This document shows positions 39,274 through 47,982 of a DNA stretch of 64,000 nucleotides, piece after piece; the stretch's first letter is position 1, and every line of letters begins with the position of its first letter. Below the pieces are notes generated by a model that was given only the letters and a program-made list of their open reading frames with translations, searched no databases and was not told the origin of the DNA. The translations under genes were made by a program, and so were the position numbers. The stretch is from an uncultured Alcanivorax sp. (GTDB taxonomy: Bacteria > Pseudomonadota > Gammaproteobacteria > Pseudomonadales > Alcanivoracaceae). The stretch is taken from positions 62,001 through 126,000 of the forward strand of contig NZ_CAMYIV010000009.1 in assembly GCF_947258575.1 (NCBI RefSeq), given 5' to 3'.

Positions 39274-39519
39274 GGAATTCTGCCCTAAATTCAATATGTT
39301 ACGGGTAGCAAACACCCGCCGGCGACAGTTCCGCCGGGCAAGAGAGCGCGAATTCTACCCAAGCCCCCCACAGAACACAAGCGGTTCAGGGGCTTTTGTT
39401 GTCATGTCGTTTACTGCCTGACTGCAGGTCAGTTCCCACCATTGTGCCGCAACGGGCAGCATGATGAGATTGGCGCCTATTCTACCCGTGCCTACCGGCC
39501 CCTTTGCAAGGAGTACACC

Positions 39520-40557
39520 ATGGAATACCGCCGTCTTGGACGCACTGACCTCAACATCAGCAGCCTGTGCCTGGGTACCATGACCTGGGGAAGCCAGAAC
39601 ACTGCAGATGAAGGCCATGCCCAGATGGACATGGCGCTGGATCACGGCATCAATTTTTTTGATACCGCGGAGATGTACGCGGTGCCGGCCAGCCCGGACA
39701 CCTCATTCCGCACAGAAACCATCATTGGCGAGTGGTTCGCCCGCACCGGCAACCGCAACAAGGTGGTCCTGGCCACCAAGGCCGCCGGCCCCGGCGACTA
39801 TGTAAAGCATATACGCGGCGGCCCGCGTTTCGACCGCCCCAGCCTGCAAAGTGCCGTAGAAGGCAGCCTCAAGCGCCTGCAGACCGATGTGATCGACCTT
39901 TATCAGCTGCACTGGCCGGAACGCACTACCAACTACTTTGGTCGGCTGGGCTACAAGCATCGTGACGGCGAGGACGGCATCGCCATCAGCGAAACGGTGG
40001 CCGCCCTCAAGGAACTGGTAGAGGCGGGCAAGATCCGCCACTGGGGTCTTTCCAACGAAACCCCCTGGGGCACCATGACCTTTCTGCGTGAAGCCGAAAA
40101 GATTGGCCTGGCCCCGCCGGCCAGCATCCAGAACCCCTACTCCCTGCTCAACCGCAGTTTCGAAGTGGGTCTGGCAGAAATCGCGCATCGAGAAGCCGTC
40201 AGCCTGCTCGCCTACTCGCCCCTGGCCTTCGGCATGCTGACCGGCAAATACCGCAACAACCAATGGCCCAAAGGTGCCCGGCTGACAGAGGTCAAACAAT
40301 TCAGCCGCTACACCAACGACCAGGCCAGCGCTGCCACCGAGGCCTATTGTCAGCTGGCAGAGGAACGCGGCCTGAGCCCGACCCAGCTGGCATTGCAGTT
40401 CGTAACAACCCGCCCCTTCGTTGCCAGCAATATCATCGGCGCCACCAGCCTGTCTCAGCTGGAGGAAAACCTGAAGAGCGTGGACCTGCCCTGGGACCGG
40501 GACCTGGAAAAAGCCCTGGAGGCTATCCACGCCCGCTTCCCCTACCCGGCCCCCTGA
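39520..40557 (+). CDS. tas: Aldo/keto reductase (Tas family)
   Basis: 345 residues from the ATG at 39520, preceded by AAGGAG. TIM-barrel NADPH-dependent reductase of the Tas/YajO type. The catalytic tetrad is visible: Asp in FDTAEMY, Tyr in the same stretch, Lys in LATKAAG, and His in YQLHWPER. The NADP-binding C-terminal IIGATSLSQLEENLKSV is present. The natural substrate is unknown. It stands alone, divergent from rplM. Confidence 0.9.
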   Translation: MEYRRLGRTDLNISSLCLGTMTWGSQNTADEGHAQMDMALDHGINFFDTAEMYAVPASPDTSFRTETIIGEWFARTGNRNKVVLATKAAGPGDYVKHIRGGPRFDRPSLQSAVEGSLKRLQTDVIDLYQLHWPERTTNYFGRLGYKHRDGEDGIAISETVAALKELVEAGKIRHWGLSNETPWGTMTFLREAEKIGLAPPASIQNPYSLLNRSFEVGLAEIAHREAVSLLAYSPLAFGMLTGKYRNNQWPKGARLTEVKQFSRYTNDQASAATEAYCQLAEERGLSPTQLALQFVTTRPFVASNIIGATSLSQLEENLKSVDLPWDRDLEKALEAIHARFPYPAP

Positions 40558-40571
40558 TATCAGGCAAGCCG

Positions 40572-40594
40572 CCGCGCCCAATGCCCGGGCGCGG
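40572..40594. terminator. Possible terminator/hairpin after the aldo/keto reductase
   Basis: CGCGCCC, short loop, GGGCGCG directly after the stop codon, in the context AAGCCGCCGCGCCCA, which recurs at about 63673 inside a T-heptad element. No T-run, so termination is uncertain. Confidence 0.45.
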
Positions 40595-40623
40595 TGCGTC
40601 ACACCTGAAGGCCTTACCCTCGA

Positions 40624-40848
40624 CTGTAGGAGTTCCCATCCTGGGGACGAACCAAGCGCAGCGAGGCGACAGCGCTTTCAAAAACCCTGTTCTTCCTGAA
40701 ACCTGTCGAGCGCTGACATCCCTGATCGTCCTGCGGGCGATTTCCACGCTAGCGCGTGGTTCGCGCCTCAAAAAGTGTTATTCGCTTCGCTCACCCTTCG
40801 GGCCGCACGGAAATACGTGCGTTACTCCGCTACGCTCCGTTCCTACAG
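40624..40848. repeat. REP/BIME-like palindromic tract with TGTAGGA ends
   Basis: Bounded by CTGTAGGA (40624-40631) and TCCTACAG (40841-40848). Internally it has CCACGC/GCGTGG (40744-40759), GCACG/CGTGC (about 40805-40820) and, just outside, AGCTCCGGAGCT. This fills most of the gene-free 40558-40944 gap. No reading frame in it looks like a gene. Confidence 0.5.
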
Positions 40849-40884
40849 CAGCTCCGGAGCTACCAAGCGACCCGCATAGAACCG

Positions 40885-40926
40885 TTGACGATACAGTCTG
40901 TCTCATGCAATGTTAACGGCGTTAAC
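40885..40926 (+). promoter_or_regulatory. TetR operon promoter and operator
   Basis: GTTAAC-GGC-GTTAAC (40912-40926) is a 15-nt inverted repeat ending 18 nt before the TetR start, the usual place for an autoregulatory operator. A -35 candidate TTGACG lies at 40885-40890, with a weak -10 (CAATGT, 40908-40913) overlapping the operator. Confidence 0.55.
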
Positions 40927-40944
40927 TTTGGCAAATGAGAAACC

Positions 40945-41556
40945 ATGGCACGCACGGCTTACCACCACGGCGACCTTTACCAGCAAGCCCACGAGCAAGC
41001 CCTGGCCATTGTTCGTGAGCAGGGCGACAGCGCTATCAGCCTGCGCGCCCTGGCCAGGCAGATCGGCGTCAGCACGCCGGCGCTGTATCGCCACTATGCC
41101 GACCGGGAAAGCCTGCTGGCCGAACTGGCGATCAGCGGTTTCCAGACCCTGCGTCAGCATTTGCTGGCCGTGGACCAGCAAGACAGCCGCAGCGCCCTGA
41201 TCGGCATCGGCCTGGCCTACGTGGCCTTCGCCCGGGAGGAACCTAACCTCTACCGACTCATGTTCGGCGGGCGAGTGTTGCCGCGCGGCGCTCACCCGCG
41301 ACTGGATCAGGCCGGGCTAGCGGCATTCCAGGTACTGGAAGACACCGTGGCAAACGGTCAGCAACGCGGTTACCTGAAAGCCGCCCCCCTGGCCCTGCTT
41401 ACCGCCGCCGCCTGGTCCCTGGTGCACGGGCTGTCGCAACTGACCATCGACGGCCACCTGCCCGGCCCTGACACCGAACCGCAATTGGCAGCAGGCATCA
41501 CCGCCCTGCTGCTGGATGGCAGCATTGAACGTTCCAGCAAGGAGCCCACCCCATGA
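40945..41556 (+). CDS. TetR/AcrR family regulator with WHG-type C-terminal domain
   Basis: 203 residues. The N-terminal DNA-binding domain (about 8-55) has the helix-turn-helix ISLRALARQIGVSTPALYRHYADRESLLAEL. The C-terminal ligand-binding domain has the WSLVHGLSQL signature of the WHG subfamily. It overlaps the downstream oxidoreductase by 4 nt (ATGA), so it is almost certainly a local, autoregulated controller of the three-gene operon. The ligand is unknown; a fatty or isoprenoid compound is plausible from the neighbours. Confidence 0.88.
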   Translation: MARTAYHHGDLYQQAHEQALAIVREQGDSAISLRALARQIGVSTPALYRHYADRESLLAELAISGFQTLRQHLLAVDQQDSRSALIGIGLAYVAFAREEPNLYRLMFGGRVLPRGAHPRLDQAGLAAFQVLEDTVANGQQRGYLKAAPLALLTAAAWSLVHGLSQLTIDGHLPGPDTEPQLAAGITALLLDGSIERSSKEPTP

Positions 41557-43178
41557 GCAACCCCACACCGAGCACAATCCGCGTTGGCCGACGTTACCGG
41601 GCCAACCGGCTGGACGGCCCCTATGACGCCATCGTCATCGGCTCCGGTATCGGCGGCCTGACCACCGCCGCCTGCCTGAGCAAACTGGGCAAGAAAGTTG
41701 TCGTGCTGGAACAGCACTATACCGCCGGCGGCTTTACCCACAGCTATGACCGCAACGGCTACGAATGGGATGTGGGCGTGCATTACATCGGCGACATGGG
41801 CGCCAAACACACCCTGGCCCGCCGCCTGTTCGATTACGTCACCGACAGCAAACTGCAATGGGCGGCCATGGACGATCACTACGACCGCCTGTTCATCGGC
41901 GATCGCCAGATCGATCTGGTCGCCGGGCCCGAGGCCTTTGCCAAGGAACTGAAAAGCCAGTTTCCCGGCGAAGAGCAGGCCATCGACAGCTATCTGGATT
42001 ATCTCTCCCAGGTGGCCAAGGCCATGCCCGGGGTCACCCTGGCCAAGGTACTGCCAAACCTGCTGGCCGGCCCGTTCCGGTATCTGGCCCGCCGCAAGGC
42101 CCCCGACTTTCTCAACCGCACCACCCGGGACGTCCTGGAAACCCTGACCGGCAACCAGGAACTGATCGCCGCCCTCACCGGCCAGTGGGGCGACAACGGC
42201 CTGGTGCCCGATGATTCCAGCTTTATCATCCACGCCCTGATTGCCCGGCACTACCTCTACGGCGGCTATTACCCGGTGGGCGGCGCCTCGGAAATGGCCA
42301 AGACCATTATTCCGGTGATCCAGCAAGGCGGTGGCGAAGTCTTCACCTATGCGGACGTGAAAGAGATCCTGGTCGAAAACGGCAAGGCAGTGGGCGTGCG
42401 CATGGCCGACGGCCACGCCATCCACGCCCCCGACGTAATCAGCAACGCCGGGGTCTTCAATACCTTCGGCCCACTACTGCCGGATCACGCGCCCCACAAG
42501 GCGTTCTACCAGAACAAACTGGGCCAGGTGCAACGCTCCATGGCCAGCGTCTGTCTGTATATCGGCCTGCAGGACACGGCGGAGAACCTGGCGCTACCGA
42601 AAACCAACTTCTGGATTTACCCGGGCGCGGATTACCGCGGTCAGGTTGAGAATTTTCTCGCCGCCCCGGACAGCCACGATATTCCGCTCACCTATATTTC
42701 CTTTCCCTCCGCCAAGGACCCCAGCTTCGCGGCGCGCTACCCGGGCCGGGCCACCATCGAGATCGTGGCACCGGGGCCGTTCGAGTGGTATCAGGACTGG
42801 GCAGACAAGCCTTGGGGCAAACGCGGGGAGGAGTACGAGGTAAAGAAGGAAGCCTATGCCCAGCGTCTGCTGGAAAAGCTCTATGAAAAAATGCCCCATC
42901 TGCGCGGCAAGGTGGATTACTACGAACTGTCCACGCCGTTATCCACGGACTATTTCTGCCGCTACAGCAGCGGCGAGATCTACGGGCTGGATCACACGCC
43001 ACAACGGTTCGAGCAGGACTGGCTGAAACCGAAGACCCGCCTGCCCGGCCTGTACCTGACCGGCCAGGACATCATGACCTGCGGCGTGGTCGGCGCCATG
43101 ATCGGCGGCCTGCTCACCACCGTTGCCGTGAGCGGCCTGAAAGGCCTGCCGCTGGCCAAGAAAATGTTTGTGGGGTAA
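41553..43178 (+). CDS. FAD-dependent oxidoreductase, retinol saturase/phytoene desaturase family
   Basis: 541 residues. The N-terminal dinucleotide fold YDAIVIGSGIGGLTTAACLSKLG (about residue 25 on) is followed by VVVLEQHYTAGGFTHSYDRNGYEWDVGVHYIGDMG, which is closest to the RetSat (all-trans-retinol 13,14-reductase) branch. The C-terminal FAD contact GLYLTGQDIMTCGVVGAMIGGLLT is intact. Members reduce or desaturate conjugated polyenes. No carotenoid synthesis genes lie nearby, so the substrate is unknown; a lipid is likely given the adjacent SGNH hydrolase and FadL porin. Confidence 0.85.
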   Translation: MSNPTPSTIRVGRRYRANRLDGPYDAIVIGSGIGGLTTAACLSKLGKKVVVLEQHYTAGGFTHSYDRNGYEWDVGVHYIGDMGAKHTLARRLFDYVTDSKLQWAAMDDHYDRLFIGDRQIDLVAGPEAFAKELKSQFPGEEQAIDSYLDYLSQVAKAMPGVTLAKVLPNLLAGPFRYLARRKAPDFLNRTTRDVLETLTGNQELIAALTGQWGDNGLVPDDSSFIIHALIARHYLYGGYYPVGGASEMAKTIIPVIQQGGGEVFTYADVKEILVENGKAVGVRMADGHAIHAPDVISNAGVFNTFGPLLPDHAPHKAFYQNKLGQVQRSMASVCLYIGLQDTAENLALPKTNFWIYPGADYRGQVENFLAAPDSHDIPLTYISFPSAKDPSFAARYPGRATIEIVAPGPFEWYQDWADKPWGKRGEEYEVKKEAYAQRLLEKLYEKMPHLRGKVDYYELSTPLSTDYFCRYSSGEIYGLDHTPQRFEQDWLKPKTRLPGLYLTGQDIMTCGVVGAMIGGLLTTVAVSGLKGLPLAKKMFVG

Positions 43179-43181
43179 TGC

Positions 43182-43904
43182 ATGCACCTGCCCTTCTGGC
43201 TCAGTGTCACCCTGCTCGCACCGCTACTGGTGTGGCAGGGAAAACAGACCCGCCGCACCACCCCGCGCCTGCCAGAGGCCGGCGGTGAGCCGCACGGCCA
43301 GTACGGTGACGGCGAGCCGGCACTACGGTTGCTGGTGATTGGCGAATCCACCGCGGCCGGGGTAGGCGTGGCGCATCATCAAGATGGCCTGGCCAGCCAA
43401 CTGGCCCGGCAGTTACAGCAGCAAAGCCGGCACACCATTGGCTGGCACAGCCATGGCATTAACGGCATCCGTTTGAGCGGTCTGCTTGATCACCTGAAAA
43501 CCGCCGAGCTGCCGGCGGTGGATGCCGCTCTGCTCAGCATGGGCGTCAATGACACCACCGGCCTGACATCCAGACGACGTTACCGCGAGCAACTGCTGAT
43601 ACTCGCTGGTGGACTGCCAAAGCCGCTCTACCTGCTCAGCGTGCCCCCCATGCACCGCTTTACCGCCCTGCCCTCCCCCCTGCGCCAGCTGCTGGGCTGG
43701 CGGGCCAGACAACTGGATGCCATCCAGCAGCAACTGGCCCGGGATCGTCCCGATGACTTTATCTATCTGAGCTATCCGCCAATGAACGACCCGGCCCTGC
43801 TGGCCGAAGACGGCTACCACCCCGGCATCAAGGGGTATCAGGCCATGGCTACCGCGCTGGCACCGGCCATTGCCGCAAAACTGCTGACATGGAAAGAAAC
43901 GTAG
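43182..43904 (+). CDS. SGNH/GDSL hydrolase
   Basis: 240 residues with a hydrophobic N terminus (about 5-20) that may be a signal anchor. Block I reads VIGEST with Ser56 as nucleophile (GES in place of GDS), block III has GVNDTTG and block V DGYHPG with the catalytic Asp and His. Likely an esterase or lysophospholipase-type enzyme. It starts 3 nt after the oxidoreductase and completes the TetR operon. Its TAG stop is contributed by a GTAGGGTG repeat. Confidence 0.85.
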   Translation: MHLPFWLSVTLLAPLLVWQGKQTRRTTPRLPEAGGEPHGQYGDGEPALRLLVIGESTAAGVGVAHHQDGLASQLARQLQQQSRHTIGWHSHGINGIRLSGLLDHLKTAELPAVDAALLSMGVNDTTGLTSRRRYREQLLILAGGLPKPLYLLSVPPMHRFTALPSPLRQLLGWRARQLDAIQQQLARDRPDDFIYLSYPPMNDPALLAEDGYHPGIKGYQAMATALAPAIAAKLLTWKET

Positions 43905-44004
43905 GGTGGCGTAGGGTGAATTAGCCTAAGGCGTAATCCACCTTTCGGCAGCGACGGCACGGAATTCAAACATGGTGGATTACGCTTAGGCTAATCCACC
44001 CTAC
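43901..44004. repeat. GTAGGGTG inverted-repeat element, copy with duplicated left end
   Basis: The left arm (43911-43942) starts GTAGGGTGAATTAGCC and ends GCGTAATCCACC. The right arm (43974-44004) is its near-perfect inverse, with a 31-nt loop. An extra GTAGGGTGGC (43901-43910) precedes the left arm and contains the SGNH gene's stop. This is a MITE-like family. Confidence 0.75.
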
Positions 44005-44050
44005 ATTGCCGGAAAGGTTTGGCTGGCGCTTGCGGGCGCATAGCGAACAT

Positions 44051-44081
44051 AAAAAAAGGCCCTGCTAGCAGGGCCTTTTTT
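44051..44081. terminator. Rho-independent terminator after fadL
   Basis: AAAAAAAGGCCCTGC and GCAGGGCCTTTTTT flank TA; 20 nt past the fadL stop on the minus strand. Confidence 0.9.
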
Positions 44082-44100
44082 GTTGGAACGCGGCAAGGGA

Positions 44101-45345
44101 TCAGAAGCGGTAGCTGAGCTGCGCGCCAATTACATCCGCATCCAGTTCGTAGGTACCTTTCAGCGGTACACCTTTGTCCACACGGTTGATATCCGCATCT
44201 TCCACAAAGATATGCGCATAACCCACGTCGATGGTCATATTCTCCACCGGAGTGAAGCCAGCACCAAGAGTCACCCAAACGCGGTCTGAATCCGGAGAGA
44301 TCGCCGAACGGTTATCGGTACTCTGCGTAGCCTCTTCTTGTGCAACACCGGCACGCAACACCGTGGTCTCATTCATGGCGTGACGAACACCAAGGGAGTA
44401 ACGCACGGTATTTTCCCAATCGAAGCTTTCTACTGCCGGATTCGGTAGAGGTGCAGGCCCGGCGTGGTCAATTTCCAGCTTGTCCAGGCTGCTCCATTCC
44501 ATCCATTCAACACCCATCAGGATTTGGGTGCGATCAGACAGATCACCTGCATAGGAAAGCTGCAGGGAAGCTGGCAGGTCTACGGAAGTTTCACCTTCAT
44601 AGGTTCCTGCAAGCGGGCCAGCAACTACCGGGTTGAAGGTAATATCGCCTTCCACGTCGTACTCGATCTTGGAGCGATAAGCCACGCCAAAATGGTTATT
44701 GTCATCCGGACTGTAAGTCAGCCCCAAGTTCCAGCCATAACCATCATCGTCACCTTCCAGACGCGTGCCAGCATTGCGAATGTCCGCATCCAGACGCTGA
44801 TAGCTAACACCTACACCCACATTCAGATTATCGGTCAACTGAAAACCCAGTGACGGGTTCACGTTGTAGGTCTTCAGATCCGACTCGGTTGCGTAAAAAT
44901 CACCACTGCCAGTACCCAGGGGACTGATGGCATTACCCCAGTTATCTTCGTACTCGATCTTGGTACCAAAGGGGGCATTCACCGCCAGACCAAATGTCAT
45001 CATGTCGCTCACTGGTACAGCGAGGAATGCGCTGCCCACAAACGGTTCCACATCATCAAAATCTCCCGGTGCATTACCGAAAGGCGTTGTGGAGGCATCA
45101 CCTTTGAAAGTGGTATCGACCCACACCTGATGAACCGCAGCAGAAAGCTCTGCCTGTTTCAGCCCTGCCAGGGTAGCCGGGTTGTACCATTGGTTAGAGG
45201 CGTTCTCGCTCAGCACACCGGCACCGGCATAGGCGGTACCCAGAGCGGACACGGATTGATAAGACACGGAAAAGCCACTTGCCGCCGCGTGCCCGGCAAC
45301 CAGGCTCAATGCGGAACCGACAAGAACGGCACCTGTTTTTTTCAT
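44101..45345 (-). CDS. fadL: FadL/OmpP1-type long-chain fatty acid or hydrocarbon outer-membrane channel
   Basis: 414 residues from the ATG at 45345 (GGGAGAGAAATC upstream). Signal peptide MKKTGAVLVGSALSLVAGHAAA, then the N-terminal hatch with the NPA box (NQWYNPATLAGL), multiple beta strands with alternating residues, and a terminal aromatic (QLSYRF) for outer-membrane insertion. The family imports hydrophobic substrates such as fatty acids, alkanes and aromatics. The neighbouring acyl-CoA dehydrogenase supports a fatty-acid role. Confidence 0.9.
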   Translation of the reverse strand: MKKTGAVLVGSALSLVAGHAAASGFSVSYQSVSALGTAYAGAGVLSENASNQWYNPATLAGLKQAELSAAVHQVWVDTTFKGDASTTPFGNAPGDFDDVEPFVGSAFLAVPVSDMMTFGLAVNAPFGTKIEYEDNWGNAISPLGTGSGDFYATESDLKTYNVNPSLGFQLTDNLNVGVGVSYQRLDADIRNAGTRLEGDDDGYGWNLGLTYSPDDNNHFGVAYRSKIEYDVEGDITFNPVVAGPLAGTYEGETSVDLPASLQLSYAGDLSDRTQILMGVEWMEWSSLDKLEIDHAGPAPLPNPAVESFDWENTVRYSLGVRHAMNETTVLRAGVAQEEATQSTDNRSAISPDSDRVWVTLGAGFTPVENMTIDVGYAHIFVEDADINRVDKGVPLKGTYELDADVIGAQLSYRF

Positions 45346-45480
45346 GATTTCTCTCCCTCTTCCTCGCAAAGTAGTGCTGTCGAAATGATTAAAAGAACAG
45401 CAATCCACTTATACACAATAGGCCGCGATACACGCAAGGAATCCCGTTCACTCAGCCTTTCGTATTAGAAAGAGAAAATA

Positions 45481-45509
45481 AAAAAAAGGCAGCGAATGCT
45501 GCCTTTTTT
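45481..45509. terminator. Rho-independent terminator after the acyl-CoA dehydrogenase
   Basis: AAAAAAAGGCAGC, loop GAAT, GCTGCCTTTTTT; about 20 nt past the stop on the minus strand. Confidence 0.9.
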
Positions 45510-45531
45510 ATTAGCGATCATGCCACCGGCT

Positions 45532-46677
45532 TCAGTCAGCCAGAACTGCCTTGGCAATAATCGTTTTCATGATCTCATTGGTGCCGCCATAGATCCGCTG
45601 TACGCGTGAATCTGCAAACATGCGCGCTACCGGGTATTCCCACATGTAGCCATAACCACCATGCAACTGCACGCACTCGTCGATTACTTCGCACTGCAAA
45701 TCAGTGATGTAATACTTGGCCGCCGCAGCGGTGGGAATGTCCAGTTCCTTTTTCAGGTGCAGCTCCAGACAGCGATCCACGTAGGCGCGGGCCACTTCCA
45801 GCTTAGTGTGCATCTCGGCAATCTTGAACTGGGTGTTCTGGAACGCGGCGACCGGCTTGCCAAACGCCTTGCGCTCTTTCACATAATCAATGGTGTGAGC
45901 CAGCGCGGATTCCGCCATGGCCAGACCACCGATGGCAATCCCCAGACGCTCCTGCGGCAGCTCCTGCATCAGGTAGACAAAGCCCATGCCTTCCTCACCC
46001 AGAAGATTCTCCGCCGGTACTTTCACGTCCTGGAAGAACAGCTCGGAGGTGTCCTGGGCCTTCATGCCCACTTTCTTCAGGTTAGTGCCCTTCTCAAAGC
46101 CTTCAGAGTCGGTTTCCACCACGAACAGGCTGATACCCTTGGCACCTTTGGACGGATCGGTCTTCGCCACAACGATGACGATATCCGCGTTCTGGCCGTT
46201 GGTAATAAAGGTTTTGGAACCGTTGAGGATGTAGTGATCGCCCTCTTTCACGGCGGACGTCTTCACGCCCTGCAGATCAGAGCCGGCACCCGGTTCGGTC
46301 ATGGCGATGGCACCAATCACCTCACCCGTCACCATTTTCGGCAAGTATTTCTGCTTCAGGGCTTCGGAGCCGTTGTGCTCGATGTAGGGGGCCACGATTT
46401 CCGTATGCAGGCCCCAACCGATACCGGTCAGGCCCAGGCGGGACACTTCCTCACCAATCACCACACTGTAGAGAAAGTCGGCACCGATGCCGCCGTACTC
46501 TTCTTCGACCATGGGGCACAGGAAACCCTGCTCACCCGCCTTCAGCCAGACGTCTTTCGGCACAACACCGGTGTGTTCCCATTCCTCATGGTGAGGCACC
46601 GCCTCGTTTTCGAGAAATTTGCGAACGGTATCGCGGAAGGTTTCATGGTCAGAACTGAACAGCGTACGGGGAATCAT
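45532..46677 (-). CDS. Acyl-CoA dehydrogenase, long-chain (LCAD) type
   Basis: 381 residues from the ATG at 46677 (GGAGAGC upstream; the frame upstream is non-homologous). FAD enzyme of beta-oxidation. Signatures are GAIAMTEPGAGSDLQG and QLHGGYGYMWEYPVARMFAD. The C-terminal motif is YGGTNEIMK, without the Glu used by medium-chain enzymes. Instead a Glu in helix G (ERLGIAIGGLAMAESALAH) sits where long-chain and isovaleryl enzymes carry their base. Long or branched substrates are therefore likely. Confidence 0.9.
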   Translation of the reverse strand: MIPRTLFSSDHETFRDTVRKFLENEAVPHHEEWEHTGVVPKDVWLKAGEQGFLCPMVEEEYGGIGADFLYSVVIGEEVSRLGLTGIGWGLHTEIVAPYIEHNGSEALKQKYLPKMVTGEVIGAIAMTEPGAGSDLQGVKTSAVKEGDHYILNGSKTFITNGQNADIVIVVAKTDPSKGAKGISLFVVETDSEGFEKGTNLKKVGMKAQDTSELFFQDVKVPAENLLGEEGMGFVYLMQELPQERLGIAIGGLAMAESALAHTIDYVKERKAFGKPVAAFQNTQFKIAEMHTKLEVARAYVDRCLELHLKKELDIPTAAAAKYYITDLQCEVIDECVQLHGGYGYMWEYPVARMFADSRVQRIYGGTNEIMKTIIAKAVLAD

Positions 46678-46835
46678 CAAGCTCTCCGGTATCAGGTTAT
46701 CAGGGGTGGCCCCGATACCGGGCTCGGCCGGGGCAAAGAATGCCCCATTCTGTTCACTTTCCCTGCTATCGGGCAATGACCGAAATGTTCACCGCCGGAC
46801 AGCGATGACAATTCCGGCCAATGACGATAGCGGTC

Positions 46836-47918
46836 TCAGGCCCGGTGCTCGCGACCGAGATACTCGGAGGACTGCATTTCCTGAAGGCGGGAACGGGTTC
46901 GCTCGAACTCGAAGTCCAGGCGGCCGCCGGCATAGATATCTTCGATGGGCACTTCCGCGGTAATCACCAGCTTCACAGCCCGATCGTAGAACTCATCCAC
47001 CAGATTGATGAAACGCCGGGCCATGTCATCCTTGCCGGCGCCCATCTGCTCCACATTGGACACCAGCACGGTATGAAACTCCCGTGCGACTTCAATGTAA
47101 TCAGTCTGGCTGCGCGGCCCATCACACAGAGCCTTGAATTCAAACCACACCACATCATCAGCGCACATTACCGAGGGGATCTTGCGGCCCTCGATCAGCA
47201 CATTGCCGTGATCACGGTGACGGGAATGATCCGGTTCCAGGGTATGAAACCGTTCGCGGAGAAAGGCATCAGCGGCCTTGCCCAGCGGACAATGATACAA
47301 CTCAGCCTGCTCCAGTAGCCGCAGACGGTAGTCATTGCCGCCGTCCACGTTGAGCACCTTGGTGTATTCCTTGAGCAGATCAATGGCCGGCAGGAAGCGC
47401 GCCCGTTGCAGGCCATCCTTGTAGAGGCCATCGGGCTCGATGTTGGACGTCGCCACCAGAGTGACGCCATTGGCAAACAACTCGCCCATCAGCCCGGCCA
47501 GGATCATGGCATCAGTAATGTCAGTGACGAAGAACTCATCAAAGCACAGCACCCGGGCCTGACTGGCAAATTTACGGGCAATGCTCACCAGCGGGTTCTT
47601 CTCCCCCTGGCGCTCACGCATTTCCCGGTGCACCTTCTGCATGAAACGGTGAAAGTGCATGCGGCGCTTTTCCTTGAACGGCAACGCCTGGAAGAACACA
47701 TCCATCAGGTAGGTCTTGCCGCGGCCGACGCCACCCCACATGTACAGCCCCGTGAGGGTACGGGGCTTGCGGAAACGGGAAAGAAAACCACCACCGACGG
47801 GCTCTGCCAGCAACCGGTGATAGAGTTCATCCAGCTCTGCCACCGCCCTTTCCTGGGCGGGGTCCTGGAAGAAATCTTCGCGCTGAAGGTCGGCTTTATA
47901 CTGCTCAAGAGGCGTCAT
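46836..47918 (-). CDS. zapE: Cell division protein ZapE (AFG1-like ATPase)
   Basis: 360 residues. P-loop GGVGRGKTYLMDVFF near residue 68, Walker B VLCFDEFFVTDITDA near 142, and sensor region VATSNIEPDGLYKDGLQR. In E. coli ZapE associates with the Z ring under stress and low oxygen; mitochondrial homologs handle misfolded proteins. It lies near sspAB, rpsI-rplM and zapG, a neighbourhood conserved in gamma-proteobacteria. Confidence 0.94.
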   Translation of the reverse strand: MTPLEQYKADLQREDFFQDPAQERAVAELDELYHRLLAEPVGGGFLSRFRKPRTLTGLYMWGGVGRGKTYLMDVFFQALPFKEKRRMHFHRFMQKVHREMRERQGEKNPLVSIARKFASQARVLCFDEFFVTDITDAMILAGLMGELFANGVTLVATSNIEPDGLYKDGLQRARFLPAIDLLKEYTKVLNVDGGNDYRLRLLEQAELYHCPLGKAADAFLRERFHTLEPDHSRHRDHGNVLIEGRKIPSVMCADDVVWFEFKALCDGPRSQTDYIEVAREFHTVLVSNVEQMGAGKDDMARRFINLVDEFYDRAVKLVITAEVPIEDIYAGGRLDFEFERTRSRLQEMQSSEYLGREHRA

Positions 47919-47982
47919 GGGTCTCGGGGCCTGCTGCTCGGACGGGGCAATGTAGCGTCGCCAAAGGGGACTGACAAGGTTG

